Shown: positions 1-9,581, counted from the first letter of the stretch. The stretch is 64,000 nucleotides of DNA from Elizabethkingia occulta (GCF_002023715.1 NZ_MAHX01000018.1:186001-250000), one strand, 5' to 3'. A program made the numbers and translations. The notes: generated from the letters alone by a model not told the origin.

Positions 1-3000
1 ATTATTTTTCTTTCCACCTTCAATAAATTTGGGGAACATCTTATCCAGTACTGCTTTCTGCTTTTTCCCCATTGCTTTTCTCAATGTATCGGCTTCACCT
101 TTGGTAAAGTTTGCCAGTTTCTGGGAAAGCAGCATTACCTGTTCCTGATAGACTGTAATTCCGTAGGTTTCCTGTAGATATTCCTGCGTCTCCGGAAGGT
201 CGTATATAATTTCCTCCAGCCCGTGTTTACGGTTAATAAAGTTTGGGATATACTTAATAGGGCCCGGACGATACAATGCATTCATTGCAATAAGATCGGC
301 AAATACAGTAGGCTTCAGTTCACGCATGTATTTCTGCATACCGGCAGATTCATACTGGAAAATACCAATAGTACGCCCCTCTTTAAAGAGCTGATAAGTT
401 TTGGCATCATCTAATGGTATATCATCCGGAATAATTTCTATTCCGTGTCTGTTTTTAATGAGCTTAACAGCATCTTTAATAATGGTAAGCGTTCTAAGCC
501 CCAGAAAGTCCATTTTCAGCAATCCGGCACTCTCAGCTACCGAGTTGTCAAACTGAGATACCAAAATATCCGCATCTTTTGCTGCAATAGTTACCGGAAC
601 CAGATTACTGATATCTTCCGGCGTAATAATTACCCCACAAGCGTGGATACCTGTATTCCGAATACAGCCTTCCATTTTGTAAGCACTGTCCAGTACATTA
701 AAACGGTCATCATCAGGATTATTCAGAATTCCTTTTATTTCATCTACCAGTGGAAGGTCTTCCGGTTTAAATTTCTTCAAATCGGACTTCATCACTTTTG
801 CGATATTCATCCCCGGGGTATTTGGAATTAGCTTTGCAATATTATTGGTTTCAGGAATGGATACATCCAGTACCCTTCCCGCATCTTTAATAGCCGATTT
901 ACCACCCAGTACAGAGTAGGTAATAATCTGTGCTACCTGATTTTGTCCGTATTTATCGATTACCCACTTGATAATCCTGTCACGACCTTCATCGTCAAAG
1001 TCGATATCAATATCGGGCATCGAAATCCTTTCCGGGTTAAGAAAACGCTCAAAAAGGAGATCATATTTAATAGGGTCTACATTTGTAATTCCGATACAGT
1101 AAGCTACAGCTGATCCTGCAGCAGATCCACGTCCGGGGCCAACCGATACCCCCATATTTTTAGCTTCATTACAGAAATCCTGCACAATAAGAAAATATCC
1201 CGGATAACCTGTTTTAGCAATAATATCCAGCTCGAAATCAAGTCTTTCTCTTATATCATCTGTAATTACTTCATATTTTTTCCTTGCTCCTTCATAAGTA
1301 AGATGTCTCAGGAAGTTCATTTCTCCTCTTTTACCACCATCATTTAGATCTTCAGCATCCTGAAATTCCTCAGGAATATCAAATTTAGGTAAGAGTACAT
1401 CTCTTTTCAGTTTATAAGACTCAAACTTATTCAGAAATTCATCATATGCTATAAAAGCATCCGGATACATCTGAAAAGCCTGTTTTATCTCCTCACTATT
1501 TTTCAGATAAAACTGCTCACTATTCAGACCTTTTCTTTTTCCAAAACCTTTACCTACAGGTGTCGAAAGTTTCTCACCATCTTTAATACAGGCTACAATA
1601 TCCTGGATTTTGGCATCTGATTTTCGGGTATAATAAGTTTCGTTCTGGGCCAGTATTTTTACATTATGTTTATCCGCAAACTTCAGTAGAATCTCATTAA
1701 CATAATCTTCCTCATCCATCTGGTGATTCTGGATCTGTACATAGAAATCATCACCAAATTCATTCAGCCACCATTGGAAAACTTCTTCACCACGTTGTTC
1801 CCCTAATTCCAGAATGGTAGAAGGAACTTCACAGGACAAGCTTCCCGTCAGTGCAATAAGATTTTCTTTATATTGTGATATTAGTGCACGGCTAACCCTT
1901 GGAACACCGGCATAATAACCTTCTTTAAATCCTATAGATGAAAGCTTTGCCAGATTTTTATATCCTTCAAAATTTTTGGCCAATAATACGACCTGAGTTC
2001 TTCTGTCCGGATCATCTTTAGTAAACTGTCTTTGCTGATAACGCTCTGATATATATAGCTCTAATCCTAATACAGGTGTAAGGAACTTAGCACTGTTTAT
2101 TTCATCATAATTATCAGGTTTTTCTTCCGCGGCCTCGGCATCCTGTTTTTTCTGTTTAAGATTTCCGTTGTATTTTTCAACCTCATCAATAAACTTGAAG
2201 GCTCCCATCATATTACCAAGGTCTACAAGCCCTACAGCCGGAAAATTATTCTTTTCAGCTACGGAAACCATGTCAGCCAAACCGGTCGTTGCCTGTAAGG
2301 TAGAATAAATACTGTGGCTATAAAAATGGAAGAAATTCCCAATATCAATATCATCAGTATCGCCAAAATCAGCAGTTTTTTTCCGCTTTTTAGAATCGGC
2401 AACCTGTCTTCGGATAACAATATTGAAAGGCTTGAAGACATCAGGATTATGTTCCTTAAAGGCCTTCATCTGTACATCATCGAAGAAAATCTTATCCAAT
2501 GGATAAACTTCCAATCTCATCATTTCGAAAAATGCCTGTGCTGTAGCATTTACATCGGCTGCGGCATTGTGGGCTTCATCGAATTTGTGTCCGAATAATT
2601 TTTCAGAAAGTTCCTCCAGTTTAGGAGATTTGAATCTTCCACCTCTACCTCCCGGAAGCTGACATACGTTGGTACCAAACTCCATCGTATCTACGATAGG
2701 CTTGTCTTTCAAACTATCTTCCAATTCCTTCCGAAGAAATTCGGCTCCTACTATACTGTAGTCAAAGTTTACATTATGTCCTGCAACTACTTTTGTTTTT
2801 TTCAGTACTTCCTTGAACTCGTTAAGTACCTCTTTAAGATCGCGGCCTTCACGCATCGCCATCTCTGTAGATATACCGTGGATGCGATATGCATTAAACG
2901 GAATATCGTAGCCCTCGGGCTTTATAATATAATCCTGATTCTCTATAAGATTTCCATGCTCGTCGTGTAACTGCCATGCAATCTGGACCATGCGCGGCCA

Positions 3001-3075
3001 GTTGTCGAAGTCAGTTAAAGGAGCATTGAAATTTCGGGGTAAACCAGTTGTTTCTGTATCAAAAATCAAGAACAT
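1..3075 (-). CDS. dnaE: DNA polymerase III alpha subunit with fused N-terminal exonuclease (3' end outside window)
   Basis: Replicative polymerase catalytic subunit. The frame is open for 1025 codons and leaves the window at base 1, so the C-terminus is missing. It starts MFLIFDTETTG, an ExoI motif of a DEDDh 3'-5' exonuclease. HNVNFD near residue 98 and HNAAADV near residue 168 supply ExoII and ExoIII. A PHP domain begins near residue 250, but its first metal motif reads HFYSH rather than HxHxH. The polymerase core has GPGRGSAAGS and the catalytic aspartates in PDIDIDFDD near residue 685. E. coli carries the exonuclease as separate DnaQ; here it is fused. The start is the first ATG and gives a complete exonuclease fold. 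Family call is secure. Confidence 0.96.
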   Translation of the reverse strand, partial: MFLIFDTETTGLPRNFNAPLTDFDNWPRMVQIAWQLHDEHGNLIENQDYIIKPEGYDIPFNAYRIHGISTEMAMREGRDLKEVLNEFKEVLKKTKVVAGHNVNFDYSIVGAEFLRKELEDSLKDKPIVDTMEFGTNVCQLPGGRGGRFKSPKLEELSEKLFGHKFDEAHNAAADVNATAQAFFEMMRLEVYPLDKIFFDDVQMKAFKEHNPDVFKPFNIVIRRQVADSKKRKKTADFGDTDDIDIGNFFHFYSHSIYSTLQATTGLADMVSVAEKNNFPAVGLVDLGNMMGAFKFIDEVEKYNGNLKQKKQDAEAAEEKPDNYDEINSAKFLTPVLGLELYISERYQQRQFTKDDPDRRTQVVLLAKNFEGYKNLAKLSSIGFKEGYYAGVPRVSRALISQYKENLIALTGSLSCEVPSTILELGEQRGEEVFQWWLNEFGDDFYVQIQNHQMDEEDYVNEILLKFADKHNVKILAQNETYYTRKSDAKIQDIVACIKDGEKLSTPVGKGFGKRKGLNSEQFYLKNSEEIKQAFQMYPDAFIAYDEFLNKFESYKLKRDVLLPKFDIPEEFQDAEDLNDGGKRGEMNFLRHLTYEGARKKYEVITDDIRERLDFELDIIAKTGYPGYFLIVQDFCNEAKNMGVSVGPGRGSAAGSAVAYCIGITNVDPIKYDLLFERFLNPERISMPDIDIDFDDEGRDRIIKWVIDKYGQNQVAQIITYSVLGGKSAIKDAGRVLDVSIPETNNIAKLIPNTPGMNIAKVMKSDLKKFKPEDLPLVDEIKGILNNPDDDRFNVLDSAYKMEGCIRNTGIHACGVIITPEDISNLVPVTIAAKDADILVSQFDNSVAESAGLLKMDFLGLRTLTIIKDAVKLIKNRHGIEIIPDDIPLDDAKTYQLFKEGRTIGIFQYESAGMQKYMRELKPTVFADLIAMNALYRPGPIKYIPNFINRKHGLEEIIYDLPETQEYLQETYGITVYQEQVMLLSQKLANFTKGEADTLRKAMGKKQKAVLDKMFPKFIEGGKKNN

Positions 3076-3272
3076 AATCCATCAGAAATTTGAGTAAAAT
3101 TACAAAAAAAGTGAACGTAAAAAAAGTTTCAGGTTCAATTGATTTTCTGTACAACATTGTATTTCAACACAGGCATTTTTCATTACAAAATCTATAAAAC
3201 CTGACTTGAACAAAAATTAACGAATTGATTTACATAAATTTAAGTACATTAATTCTTCAAAAACATTTTACC

Positions 3273-3284
3273 TAACGATCGTTA
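3273..3284. promoter_or_regulatory. 12-bp perfect palindrome, TetR-type operator candidate
   Basis: TAACGATCGTTA is a perfect palindrome. It lies just upstream of a perfect TAnnTTTG promoter element at 3297-3304, about where the -33 element would be, so a bound protein would block the promoter. The form resembles TetR-family operators; which regulator binds is unknown and none is encoded nearby. Confidence 0.45.
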
Positions 3285-3296
3285 AGTAAATTTATC

Positions 3297-3304
3297 TATA
3301 TTTG
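3297..3304 (+). promoter_or_regulatory. Bacteroidota -7 promoter element (TATATTTG)
   Basis: Exact match to TAnnTTTG, 39 bases before the ATG of the GxxExxY gene. It may originally have served the downstream dehydrogenase gene, now separated from it by the cassette at 3322-3779. Confidence 0.5.
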
Positions 3305-3321
3305 TTAGCACCTCAAAACAA

Positions 3322-3339
3322 AACCACATAGGTACATAG
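3322..3339 (+). repeat. Left inverted repeat of GxxExxY cassette
   Basis: AACCACATAGGTACATAG. The reverse complement recurs at 3762-3779 with 16 of 18 positions identical, including the outer 11 bases perfectly. The two copies enclose only the GxxExxY gene. Confidence 0.7.
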
Positions 3340-3342
3340 GCT

Positions 3343-3756
3343 ATGCTGACAAAAAAATATTTAAATGAATTAACCTACGAAATTATTGGTAGTGCTATTG
3401 AGGTGCACAAGGTATTGGGCAAAGGGCTACTGGAAAGCGTTTACCATCAATGTTTAAAAGAAGAGTTATTACATAGGAAAATAAATTTTCTAACAGAGAT
3501 GAAAGTTCCGGTAACATATAGAGGAAAGATACTGGATGTTGATTTCAGATGCGATTTGTTCATTGAACAATGCATTGTGTTAGAACTGAAATCTGTACAA
3601 AACTTAACACCAGTATTCGAAGCACAGCTTCTAACCTCTATGAAACTACTGTCCTGCCCGAAGGGTATCTTGATAAACTTTAATTGTTCTAATGTTTTTC
3701 GTGAAGGACAAAAAACATTCGTTAATGAATATTTTAATGCTTTACCAGACCTATAA
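3343..3756 (+). CDS. GxxExxY family protein
   Basis: Protein of 137 aa with the family signature GKGLLESVYHQCL (G..LLE..Y) near residues 26-38. It continues with a predicted beta core: DFRCDLFIEQCIVLELKS, where the D...ELK arrangement resembles the PD-(D/E)XK nuclease fold to which the family is usually assigned. No biochemical role is established for the family as far as I know. The gene is enclosed by 18-bp inverted repeats starting 21 bases before the ATG and ending 23 bases after the stop, so gene plus repeats look like one discrete cassette between a promoter region and the E1 dehydrogenase gene. No transposase is present. Confidence 0.85.
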   Translation: MLTKKYLNELTYEIIGSAIEVHKVLGKGLLESVYHQCLKEELLHRKINFLTEMKVPVTYRGKILDVDFRCDLFIEQCIVLELKSVQNLTPVFEAQLLTSMKLLSCPKGILINFNCSNVFREGQKTFVNEYFNALPDL

Positions 3757-3761
3757 AAGAA

Positions 3762-3779
3762 CTATGATCCTATGTGGTT
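3762..3779 (-). repeat. Right inverted repeat of GxxExxY cassette
   Basis: CTATGATCCTATGTGGTT, the inverted partner of 3322-3339 with two central mismatches. It ends 38 bases before the preferred start of the E1 gene. I saw no obvious target-site duplication. Confidence 0.7.
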
Positions 3780-3817
3780 GAAAAATGTTGCGGACCTTTT
3801 TAATTTATAATGATAAT

Positions 3818-5890
3818 ATGGAAGTTGACTTTAAAAAACATCTCGATAAAAAAATACTACTACAGGCTTTTGAAGACATGATGAAAGCCAGAGCTATCGC
3901 TAATTTGTATGATGAAAAAAAACAAATCTGCAAATATGTACATAGTACTTCCCGTGGGCACGAAGCTATTCAGTTGGCAACAGCCTATCATCTTCAGAAG
4001 CATGATTGGGTAAGTCCATATTACCGGGATGAAAGTATGCTTTTAGGAATGGGTTACACTCCATATCAGCTGATGTTACAGTTGTTGGCAAAGGCAGATG
4101 ATCCTTTCTCAGGTGGCCGCTCGTATTACAGTCACCCTTCCAATTTAAGTGATGATTATCCAAAAATGATTCATCAGAGCAGTGCTACCGGCATGCAGGC
4201 AATTCCTACAACCGGAATTGCACAAGGCATACAATACATAGAGCACTTTAGCCTGAAATCATATCCTACTCCACCAGTTGTGGTTTGCAGCTTTGGTGAT
4301 AATAGTGTAACCGAAGGCGAGGTAAGCGAAGCTTTTCAGTTTGCGGCACTACACCAGTTGCCTATTATTTTCCTGGTACAGGATAACAATTGGGGAATTT
4401 CTGTAACTGCCGAAGAAGCCCGATCACAGGATGCTTATGATTTCATTGCAGGATTCAAGGGTATCGAGAGAATGCGTATTGACGGAACAGAGTTTCCGGA
4501 GTCTTATCTGGCTATGAAAAATGCTTTCGACTATGTTCGTACAGAAAGAAAACCAATTTTAGTCTGTGCTAAAACTGTTCTGATTGGTCATCATACTTCC
4601 GGAGTAAGAAAAGAAATGTACCGTCCTTTAGACGATCTGACCAAGCATGAAGCTCATGATCCGGGTAAAAAACTATGGAAGTACCTTGTGGAAAATGGCA
4701 TCAGTGACGATCAGTTAAAAGAAATTGAGAAAAATGCAGAAATACAGGTTCGTGAAGATTTTGAAAAAGCTTTGGCAGCTGAAGATCCAAAACCTGAAGA
4801 TGCTGTAAAACATATTTTTGCTCCTACCCCTGTTACAGAAGAGAAAGGAGAAAGAACCCCTGAAAATGGGCAAAAAATAGTAATGGTAGATGCCTCTATC
4901 CATGCGATTGAGGAACTGATGCGCAAACACCCTGAAGCATTACTTTATGGACAGGATGTAGGTGGCCGCATTGGCGGTGTATTTCGGGAAGCAGTTACGT
5001 TGGAAGCCAAATTTGGTACAAAAAGAGTTTTCAATACTGCTATCCAGGAAGCCTATATAATTGGTTCTACAATTGGTATGAGTGCATTAGGGCTAAAACC
5101 TATTGTAGAAGTACAATTTGCTGATTACATCTATCCGGGAATCAATCAGTTGGTTACCGAGATTTCTAAATCCTGTTATTTAAGTGAAGGAAAATTTCCG
5201 GTAAATAATATCATCCGTGTACCAATTGGTGCCTATGGTGGTGGCGGGCCATATCACAGTGGCAGTGTTGAAAGTATTCTAACCAATATCAAAGGAATTA
5301 AAGTTACATATCCGAGCAATGCAGCAGATTTCAAAGGACTTTTTAAGGCAGCATTTTATGATCCAAATCCGATAATCATGCTGGAACACAAAGGTTTGTA
5401 TTGGTCTAAAGTACCCGGAACTGATGATGCCAAAACTATAGAACCTGCGGAAGATTATATTTTGCCATTCGGAAAAGCCACAAGCACTATTATGGCTACT
5501 GAAGAAAATATCCGTAAAGGAAAAACGATCTGTATAATCACTTACGGAATGGGAATTTATTGGGCTAAAGAGGCTGCTAAAAGTTTTGAAGGTCAGGTGG
5601 AAGTTGTAGACCTGCGAACGCTAGTTCCAATGGATGAAGAATATGTATATGAAACCGTAAAAAGACACGGTAAATGTATTGTACTAACCGAAGAACAGGT
5701 ACAAAATTCTTTTGCTGAGGCTCTAAGTGCCAGAATTTCCAGAGAATGCTTCAGATATCTGGATGCTCCGGTCACTCCGATAGGTGCCCGGAACGTACCT
5801 GCAATTCCGATTAATATAGATTCTGAAAGAGAAATACTTCCTAACCCCGAAAAGCTCAAAAAAACAATAGAATACTTGTTAAATTGGTAA
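3818..5890 (+). CDS. Fused 2-oxoacid dehydrogenase E1 (alpha-beta), branched-chain type
   Basis: Thiamine-diphosphate enzyme, 690 aa from the preferred start. It decarboxylates 2-oxoacids and passes the acyl group to a lipoyl E2. The alpha half (about 1-340) has the TPP-binding stretch GDNSVTEGEVSEAF ending in DNNWGIS. The beta half (about 360-690) has the transketolase-like EVQFADYIYPG region and a C-terminal domain. Fusion of E1 alpha and beta is common in Bacteroidota, where such proteins are annotated 2-oxoisovalerate dehydrogenase. An upstream in-frame ATG at 3785 would add 11 residues (MLRTFLIYNDN) starting six bases from the cassette repeat; MEVDFKKH at 3818 is the more family-like start. 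No E2 or E3 gene is nearby, so substrate is inferred. Confidence 0.88.
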   Translation: MEVDFKKHLDKKILLQAFEDMMKARAIANLYDEKKQICKYVHSTSRGHEAIQLATAYHLQKHDWVSPYYRDESMLLGMGYTPYQLMLQLLAKADDPFSGGRSYYSHPSNLSDDYPKMIHQSSATGMQAIPTTGIAQGIQYIEHFSLKSYPTPPVVVCSFGDNSVTEGEVSEAFQFAALHQLPIIFLVQDNNWGISVTAEEARSQDAYDFIAGFKGIERMRIDGTEFPESYLAMKNAFDYVRTERKPILVCAKTVLIGHHTSGVRKEMYRPLDDLTKHEAHDPGKKLWKYLVENGISDDQLKEIEKNAEIQVREDFEKALAAEDPKPEDAVKHIFAPTPVTEEKGERTPENGQKIVMVDASIHAIEELMRKHPEALLYGQDVGGRIGGVFREAVTLEAKFGTKRVFNTAIQEAYIIGSTIGMSALGLKPIVEVQFADYIYPGINQLVTEISKSCYLSEGKFPVNNIIRVPIGAYGGGGPYHSGSVESILTNIKGIKVTYPSNAADFKGLFKAAFYDPNPIIMLEHKGLYWSKVPGTDDAKTIEPAEDYILPFGKATSTIMATEENIRKGKTICIITYGMGIYWAKEAAKSFEGQVEVVDLRTLVPMDEEYVYETVKRHGKCIVLTEEQVQNSFAEALSARISRECFRYLDAPVTPIGARNVPAIPINIDSEREILPNPEKLKKTIEYLLNW

Positions 5891-5935
5891 TACAGAATAC
5901 TTTATAAATCAAATTTTGTTTCATAAATTTGACTT

Positions 5936-8155
5936 ATGAAAAAACTACTGCTGCTGCTTATTCCAGTTCTTTATTCTGCTCAGAATAAAACCAATTCCAC
6001 TAAGTCAGATAGTAGTACTTCTTATAAAAATATCAAGGAAGTTGTTTTAAGCAACAGAAGCAATCCTCAGGCTCTGGCAATATTAGCAAAAGCCAATAGG
6101 AACTTCAAGCAAAACAGTCCTAAAAATCAGGACTCCTATAGCTTTAAAGCCTACAGTAAATTTTCAGTAGATTTTGACAAAGATTCTATTACCAATTATC
6201 AGAACTATGTAGCACGCAGAATTGATTCTTTGAAACTCTTAGGCGACAACCCGGAATTTTCCAAAAGAAAACGTAAAGATTCTATAGAAGATATAAGCTA
6301 TAAAAATATGCTTACCAGCAGTAAAATGTTTCTTTGGGAACGTGCTCTGGAATACAAATACAATAAAGAGCAGGGTGAGCATATTGATATTCTGGACAAT
6401 AAAGTATCCGGGCTAAAACGCCCCCTCTACGATGCTATTGCTTTACGCTCTAATATTGGCCAGATTCCGGATGAAATACAAAAAGAAAACTGGACATTAT
6501 ACCGCTATTATCTTACAGATTCTATTCTCCTGAATGGTAGAGAAACTTATGTCATTGGCTTTAGAAAGACCAATATCACTTTCTCAAGAAAACGTAAATA
6601 CAGCGGCTATATCTATATCGATAAAGAAAGCTATGCTGTAGCCAAAATAGAAGATCATGGTAAGGATAAAACCGATCTGGAACATATATCTATTTGGAAA
6701 CCTATTAACAACAGTTGGTTTCTGGAAAAAGAATACATGAAATCCAGAATTGGGAGTATACCATTTAAAAATAAGGATAGCAAAAAGAGATTCAACAGCT
6801 ATTTTTATATAGAAAATAATTACTTTGACTTCAAAGTGCCTAATGATAAACTTACTCCTGATGATTTTAAAGGTTATACTTACACCATAAAGAACACTAC
6901 CGGTACCGAACTTCCTAAATATCGTAAGGATAATTTCGATCATCGGGATAATAATACCTATTATAAAATGGACAGCCTTTTTAAGGCCAAAAAAGTAGAA
7001 TTTAAACTCAATTTTTTAGCAGGGATTACAAGAGGAGATTTCCGTTTTGGTATTATTGACTTCCCAATCGACAGATTTTTCGACATCAACAGATACGAAA
7101 ATTTTAGATTTGGACTGGGAATGAAACTTAATGAAAACTTTAATCCTTATGTATCACCAGATGCTTATGTTGGTTATGGTGTTCGGGACGGAAAGTGGAA
7201 ATTCCGTGTTGGTGTAGATGTAAGGACTACTCTTGAGAGGGATGCTGTGCTTCGTTTAGATTACACGGATGACGTTGGTGCATCCGGAAGGTTCAGACAG
7301 AATCTGTGGGTAGGTAAAATGAAGATTATGAATACCGGTGCGGGACTTCAGACGCTAAATTACTACAGATACAGAGGTTTTAAACTTTCTTACTTAGACA
7401 GTCCTATCAACTCTTTTATGTATAAAGTAGAAGCTTCAAAATATAAAGAAGAAGCTTTATTCGATTACCTGTATAAAGGCCAAGATAAGATTTATGATAA
7501 TTTTTCTACTGTTGTTACTCTAAAATACTCTCCAAACAGTAAGTATATCATGACACCAACCGGAAAAGATATGGTAGAACAGGGTTACCCGGAACTGTAT
7601 TTCAATTGGGAAAAAGGATGGACAGATCTAAAATACAACCGACTGGATTTACTTGCGCTATACCAGCAGGAAAGTATATTAGGCCAGACCGGGCTTAGAG
7701 CTTACGGAGGCTATGTTGGCGGAGATTTCCCATTCTGGAAAACATTTGAAGGTGGAGGTCTGGCACCGGAAGGAAAGAAAAGTTTTATGAGCCGCTTTAA
7801 CCTTACAACATATTTAGGTTTTGCAACTATGCCTAGTGGAAAATACTATCAGGACAAATTTGGTGCCTTCTATATCAGTCATCGTATTCCATGGCATTTT
7901 AAAAGCTTCGGGCAAAACACCTCCAGCTTTGATCTTGTTTACAAAGGGATTATAGGAGACTTTAAAAATCCTGAATTTCACCAGATAAAGTTTGAAACAC
8001 TAAACAAACTTTATCAGGAAGTTGGTGTAGAGTGGAATAATTTCCTGAGCACTCAGTTCAATCTTGGATTCTTTTATCGTGTAGGGCATTACCAAACCAG
8101 TAATTTCACCGATAACTTTGCTATTCAGCTAAAGCTTAAAATTTTAGGATTTTAA
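5936..8155 (+). CDS. DUF5686 family outer-membrane beta-barrel protein
   Basis: Protein of 739 aa with signal peptide MKKLLLLLIPVLYSAQ. The region GEHIDILDNKVSGLKRPLYD near residues 145-165 is the recognisable DUF5686 core. The C-terminal half alternates aromatic and polar residues in the manner of an outer-membrane barrel and ends in a hydrophobic strand (LQ LKLKILGF-like). Many family members carry an N-terminal carboxypeptidase-regulatory-like domain; here the extended Ser/Asn-rich N-terminus does not show one. Function is unknown. It stands alone, followed by a terminator. Confidence 0.85.
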   Translation: MKKLLLLLIPVLYSAQNKTNSTKSDSSTSYKNIKEVVLSNRSNPQALAILAKANRNFKQNSPKNQDSYSFKAYSKFSVDFDKDSITNYQNYVARRIDSLKLLGDNPEFSKRKRKDSIEDISYKNMLTSSKMFLWERALEYKYNKEQGEHIDILDNKVSGLKRPLYDAIALRSNIGQIPDEIQKENWTLYRYYLTDSILLNGRETYVIGFRKTNITFSRKRKYSGYIYIDKESYAVAKIEDHGKDKTDLEHISIWKPINNSWFLEKEYMKSRIGSIPFKNKDSKKRFNSYFYIENNYFDFKVPNDKLTPDDFKGYTYTIKNTTGTELPKYRKDNFDHRDNNTYYKMDSLFKAKKVEFKLNFLAGITRGDFRFGIIDFPIDRFFDINRYENFRFGLGMKLNENFNPYVSPDAYVGYGVRDGKWKFRVGVDVRTTLERDAVLRLDYTDDVGASGRFRQNLWVGKMKIMNTGAGLQTLNYYRYRGFKLSYLDSPINSFMYKVEASKYKEEALFDYLYKGQDKIYDNFSTVVTLKYSPNSKYIMTPTGKDMVEQGYPELYFNWEKGWTDLKYNRLDLLALYQQESILGQTGLRAYGGYVGGDFPFWKTFEGGGLAPEGKKSFMSRFNLTTYLGFATMPSGKYYQDKFGAFYISHRIPWHFKSFGQNTSSFDLVYKGIIGDFKNPEFHQIKFETLNKLYQEVGVEWNNFLSTQFNLGFFYRVGHYQTSNFTDNFAIQLKLKILGF

Positions 8156-8178
8156 AATTTTTATAACAGAATATACAT

Positions 8179-8205
8179 ATTCTGTACATGGTACAGAATT
8201 TTTCT
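8179..8205 (+). terminator. Rho-independent terminator after DUF5686 gene
   Basis: Perfect 9-bp stem ATTCTGTAC / GTACAGAAT with an ATG loop followed by a T run. Confidence 0.75.
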
Positions 8206-8234
8206 ATAATATCATAGCAGCTTAAAAATTTTAA

Positions 8235-9581
8235 TTAATTTACTTTATTACCGTACCAATTAAAGCTAATCCAATCTAACGAAATATCGGACTTTTTTTC
8301 TTTTGTCCTTAATCTGATATACACATCTCTTTTTCCTTTCACAGATTGAATATTACAGGATATATTTCTGTAGTTTTTTTCAGATGTGTAATTTTCCACA
8401 CCTTTTAGTTTACCTATAACTGGCCCTCTTGTACCATCTAACCTGATCTCTAAATTGGAGAATTTACTTAATCCTGCCACACGAGCAGTAAATTTCGTAC
8501 CTGCTTTAGTCATATCAACATTTGCAAAACGTACCCAGCTTCCGTCACTCATTCCTCTAAGCTCAAAACCACCATCAATGGAAGAGTGTTTGCTAATAAA
8601 GTTAGCTTTTTCATAGAACCATTCTGCCTCTATTTTTGACCAGCCCGCGTCATAGTGCCCTACTCCGGTGGCAAAATGCTGATTCAGAAAATCGGTATCG
8701 GTAACAATATGTCCCTGATCATCAAAATGACAATAGGTCATCATTGTGCCCCTGAATTTATATCCAGGTTTCAGGTAATAGCACCATATGTGATAAAATT
8801 GTCCTTTCCACCAGAAAAAACTGCTATGGGCAAATGCACCTAAATAATGACCTTTCCCCGTAGATCCTACTCCTGTATAAGGCCCATATATGTTTTTGGA
8901 TACTGCATACTCGGTACCCCAACTCAGGTAATAAGTATCTTTATATTTAAAAATATAATTTTTATCCATCCATCCGTCTGCTTTCTCCCATTCTTTACCT
9001 GTAATGATGATAGGTTTAGGCTTTTCGGCAAGCGATGTCATATCATCATTGAGTCTTGCAATAAGATAACCTCCCCCTTCTTTATCACCATATACCAAAT
9101 AGGGTGTTTTGGTTGGATCATCGTCTGTAATAATGGTTGGATCATGCATAGGTACTACCAGTGGTTTACCCAGTGCGTCGACATATTTTCCACCGGGAGT
9201 ATCAGCTTTCATGACACCTATACTTCTTTTCCTGTCCGAAAAATAAAAATAGTATTTCCCGTTTCTTTCAGCCGCGTCGCCAGCCCAACAATCTGTAGAA
9301 TTAGCACCCATATAATTATCTTTGGGCGAAATTACCGTTTCCAATTTCCAGTTGATCAGATCGGTTGTTGAAAACACCCGCCAGTCTTTCATTACCCAGG
9401 TTGTGTCCGTTGGTTTATCATCATGTCCGGAATACAGATATATTTTGTTATTAAAAAACCTTACATGTGGATCCGAAATACCAGAAACGCCTATGATTGG
9501 ATTTTGTGCAAGTACCACATCACACAAAAAAACACCAATCCAACATATCAGTGTAAAAAAAGCTAACTTATTTTTTTCCAT
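8235..9581 (-). CDS. Glycoside hydrolase family 43 protein with C-terminal CBM6-like domain
   Basis: Secreted protein of 448 aa, third gene of the GH31-GH43-GH43 operon. Signal peptide MEKNKLAFFTLICWIGVFLCDVVLAQ (shown in part: hydrophobic core LAFFTLICWIG). The five-blade GH43 domain (about 28-310) has the catalytic base in GISDPHVRF and the modulator Asp in MHDPTI. At the usual catalytic-acid site the sequence is WMDKNYIFKY, with Asp where Glu is expected. Residues from about 325 on (IEAEWFYEK, then SDGSWVRF) look like a CBM6 carbohydrate-binding domain. The ATG at 9581 overlaps the upstream gene by 14 bases, suggesting translational coupling; a longer TTG start at 9590 is less likely. Likely acts on xylan- or arabinan-type chains with its operon partners. 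Confidence 0.85.
   Translation of the reverse strand: MEKNKLAFFTLICWIGVFLCDVVLAQNPIIGVSGISDPHVRFFNNKIYLYSGHDDKPTDTTWVMKDWRVFSTTDLINWKLETVISPKDNYMGANSTDCWAGDAAERNGKYYFYFSDRKRSIGVMKADTPGGKYVDALGKPLVVPMHDPTIITDDDPTKTPYLVYGDKEGGGYLIARLNDDMTSLAEKPKPIIITGKEWEKADGWMDKNYIFKYKDTYYLSWGTEYAVSKNIYGPYTGVGSTGKGHYLGAFAHSSFFWWKGQFYHIWCYYLKPGYKFRGTMMTYCHFDDQGHIVTDTDFLNQHFATGVGHYDAGWSKIEAEWFYEKANFISKHSSIDGGFELRGMSDGSWVRFANVDMTKAGTKFTARVAGLSKFSNLEIRLDGTRGPVIGKLKGVENYTSEKNYRNISCNIQSVKGKRDVYIRLRTKEKKSDISLDWISFNWYGNKVN

Noticed and set aside
5924-5931. TAAATTTG immediately before the DUF5686 start
   Set aside because: Would place the transcript start at or inside the ATG; may be chance in AT-rich DNA.
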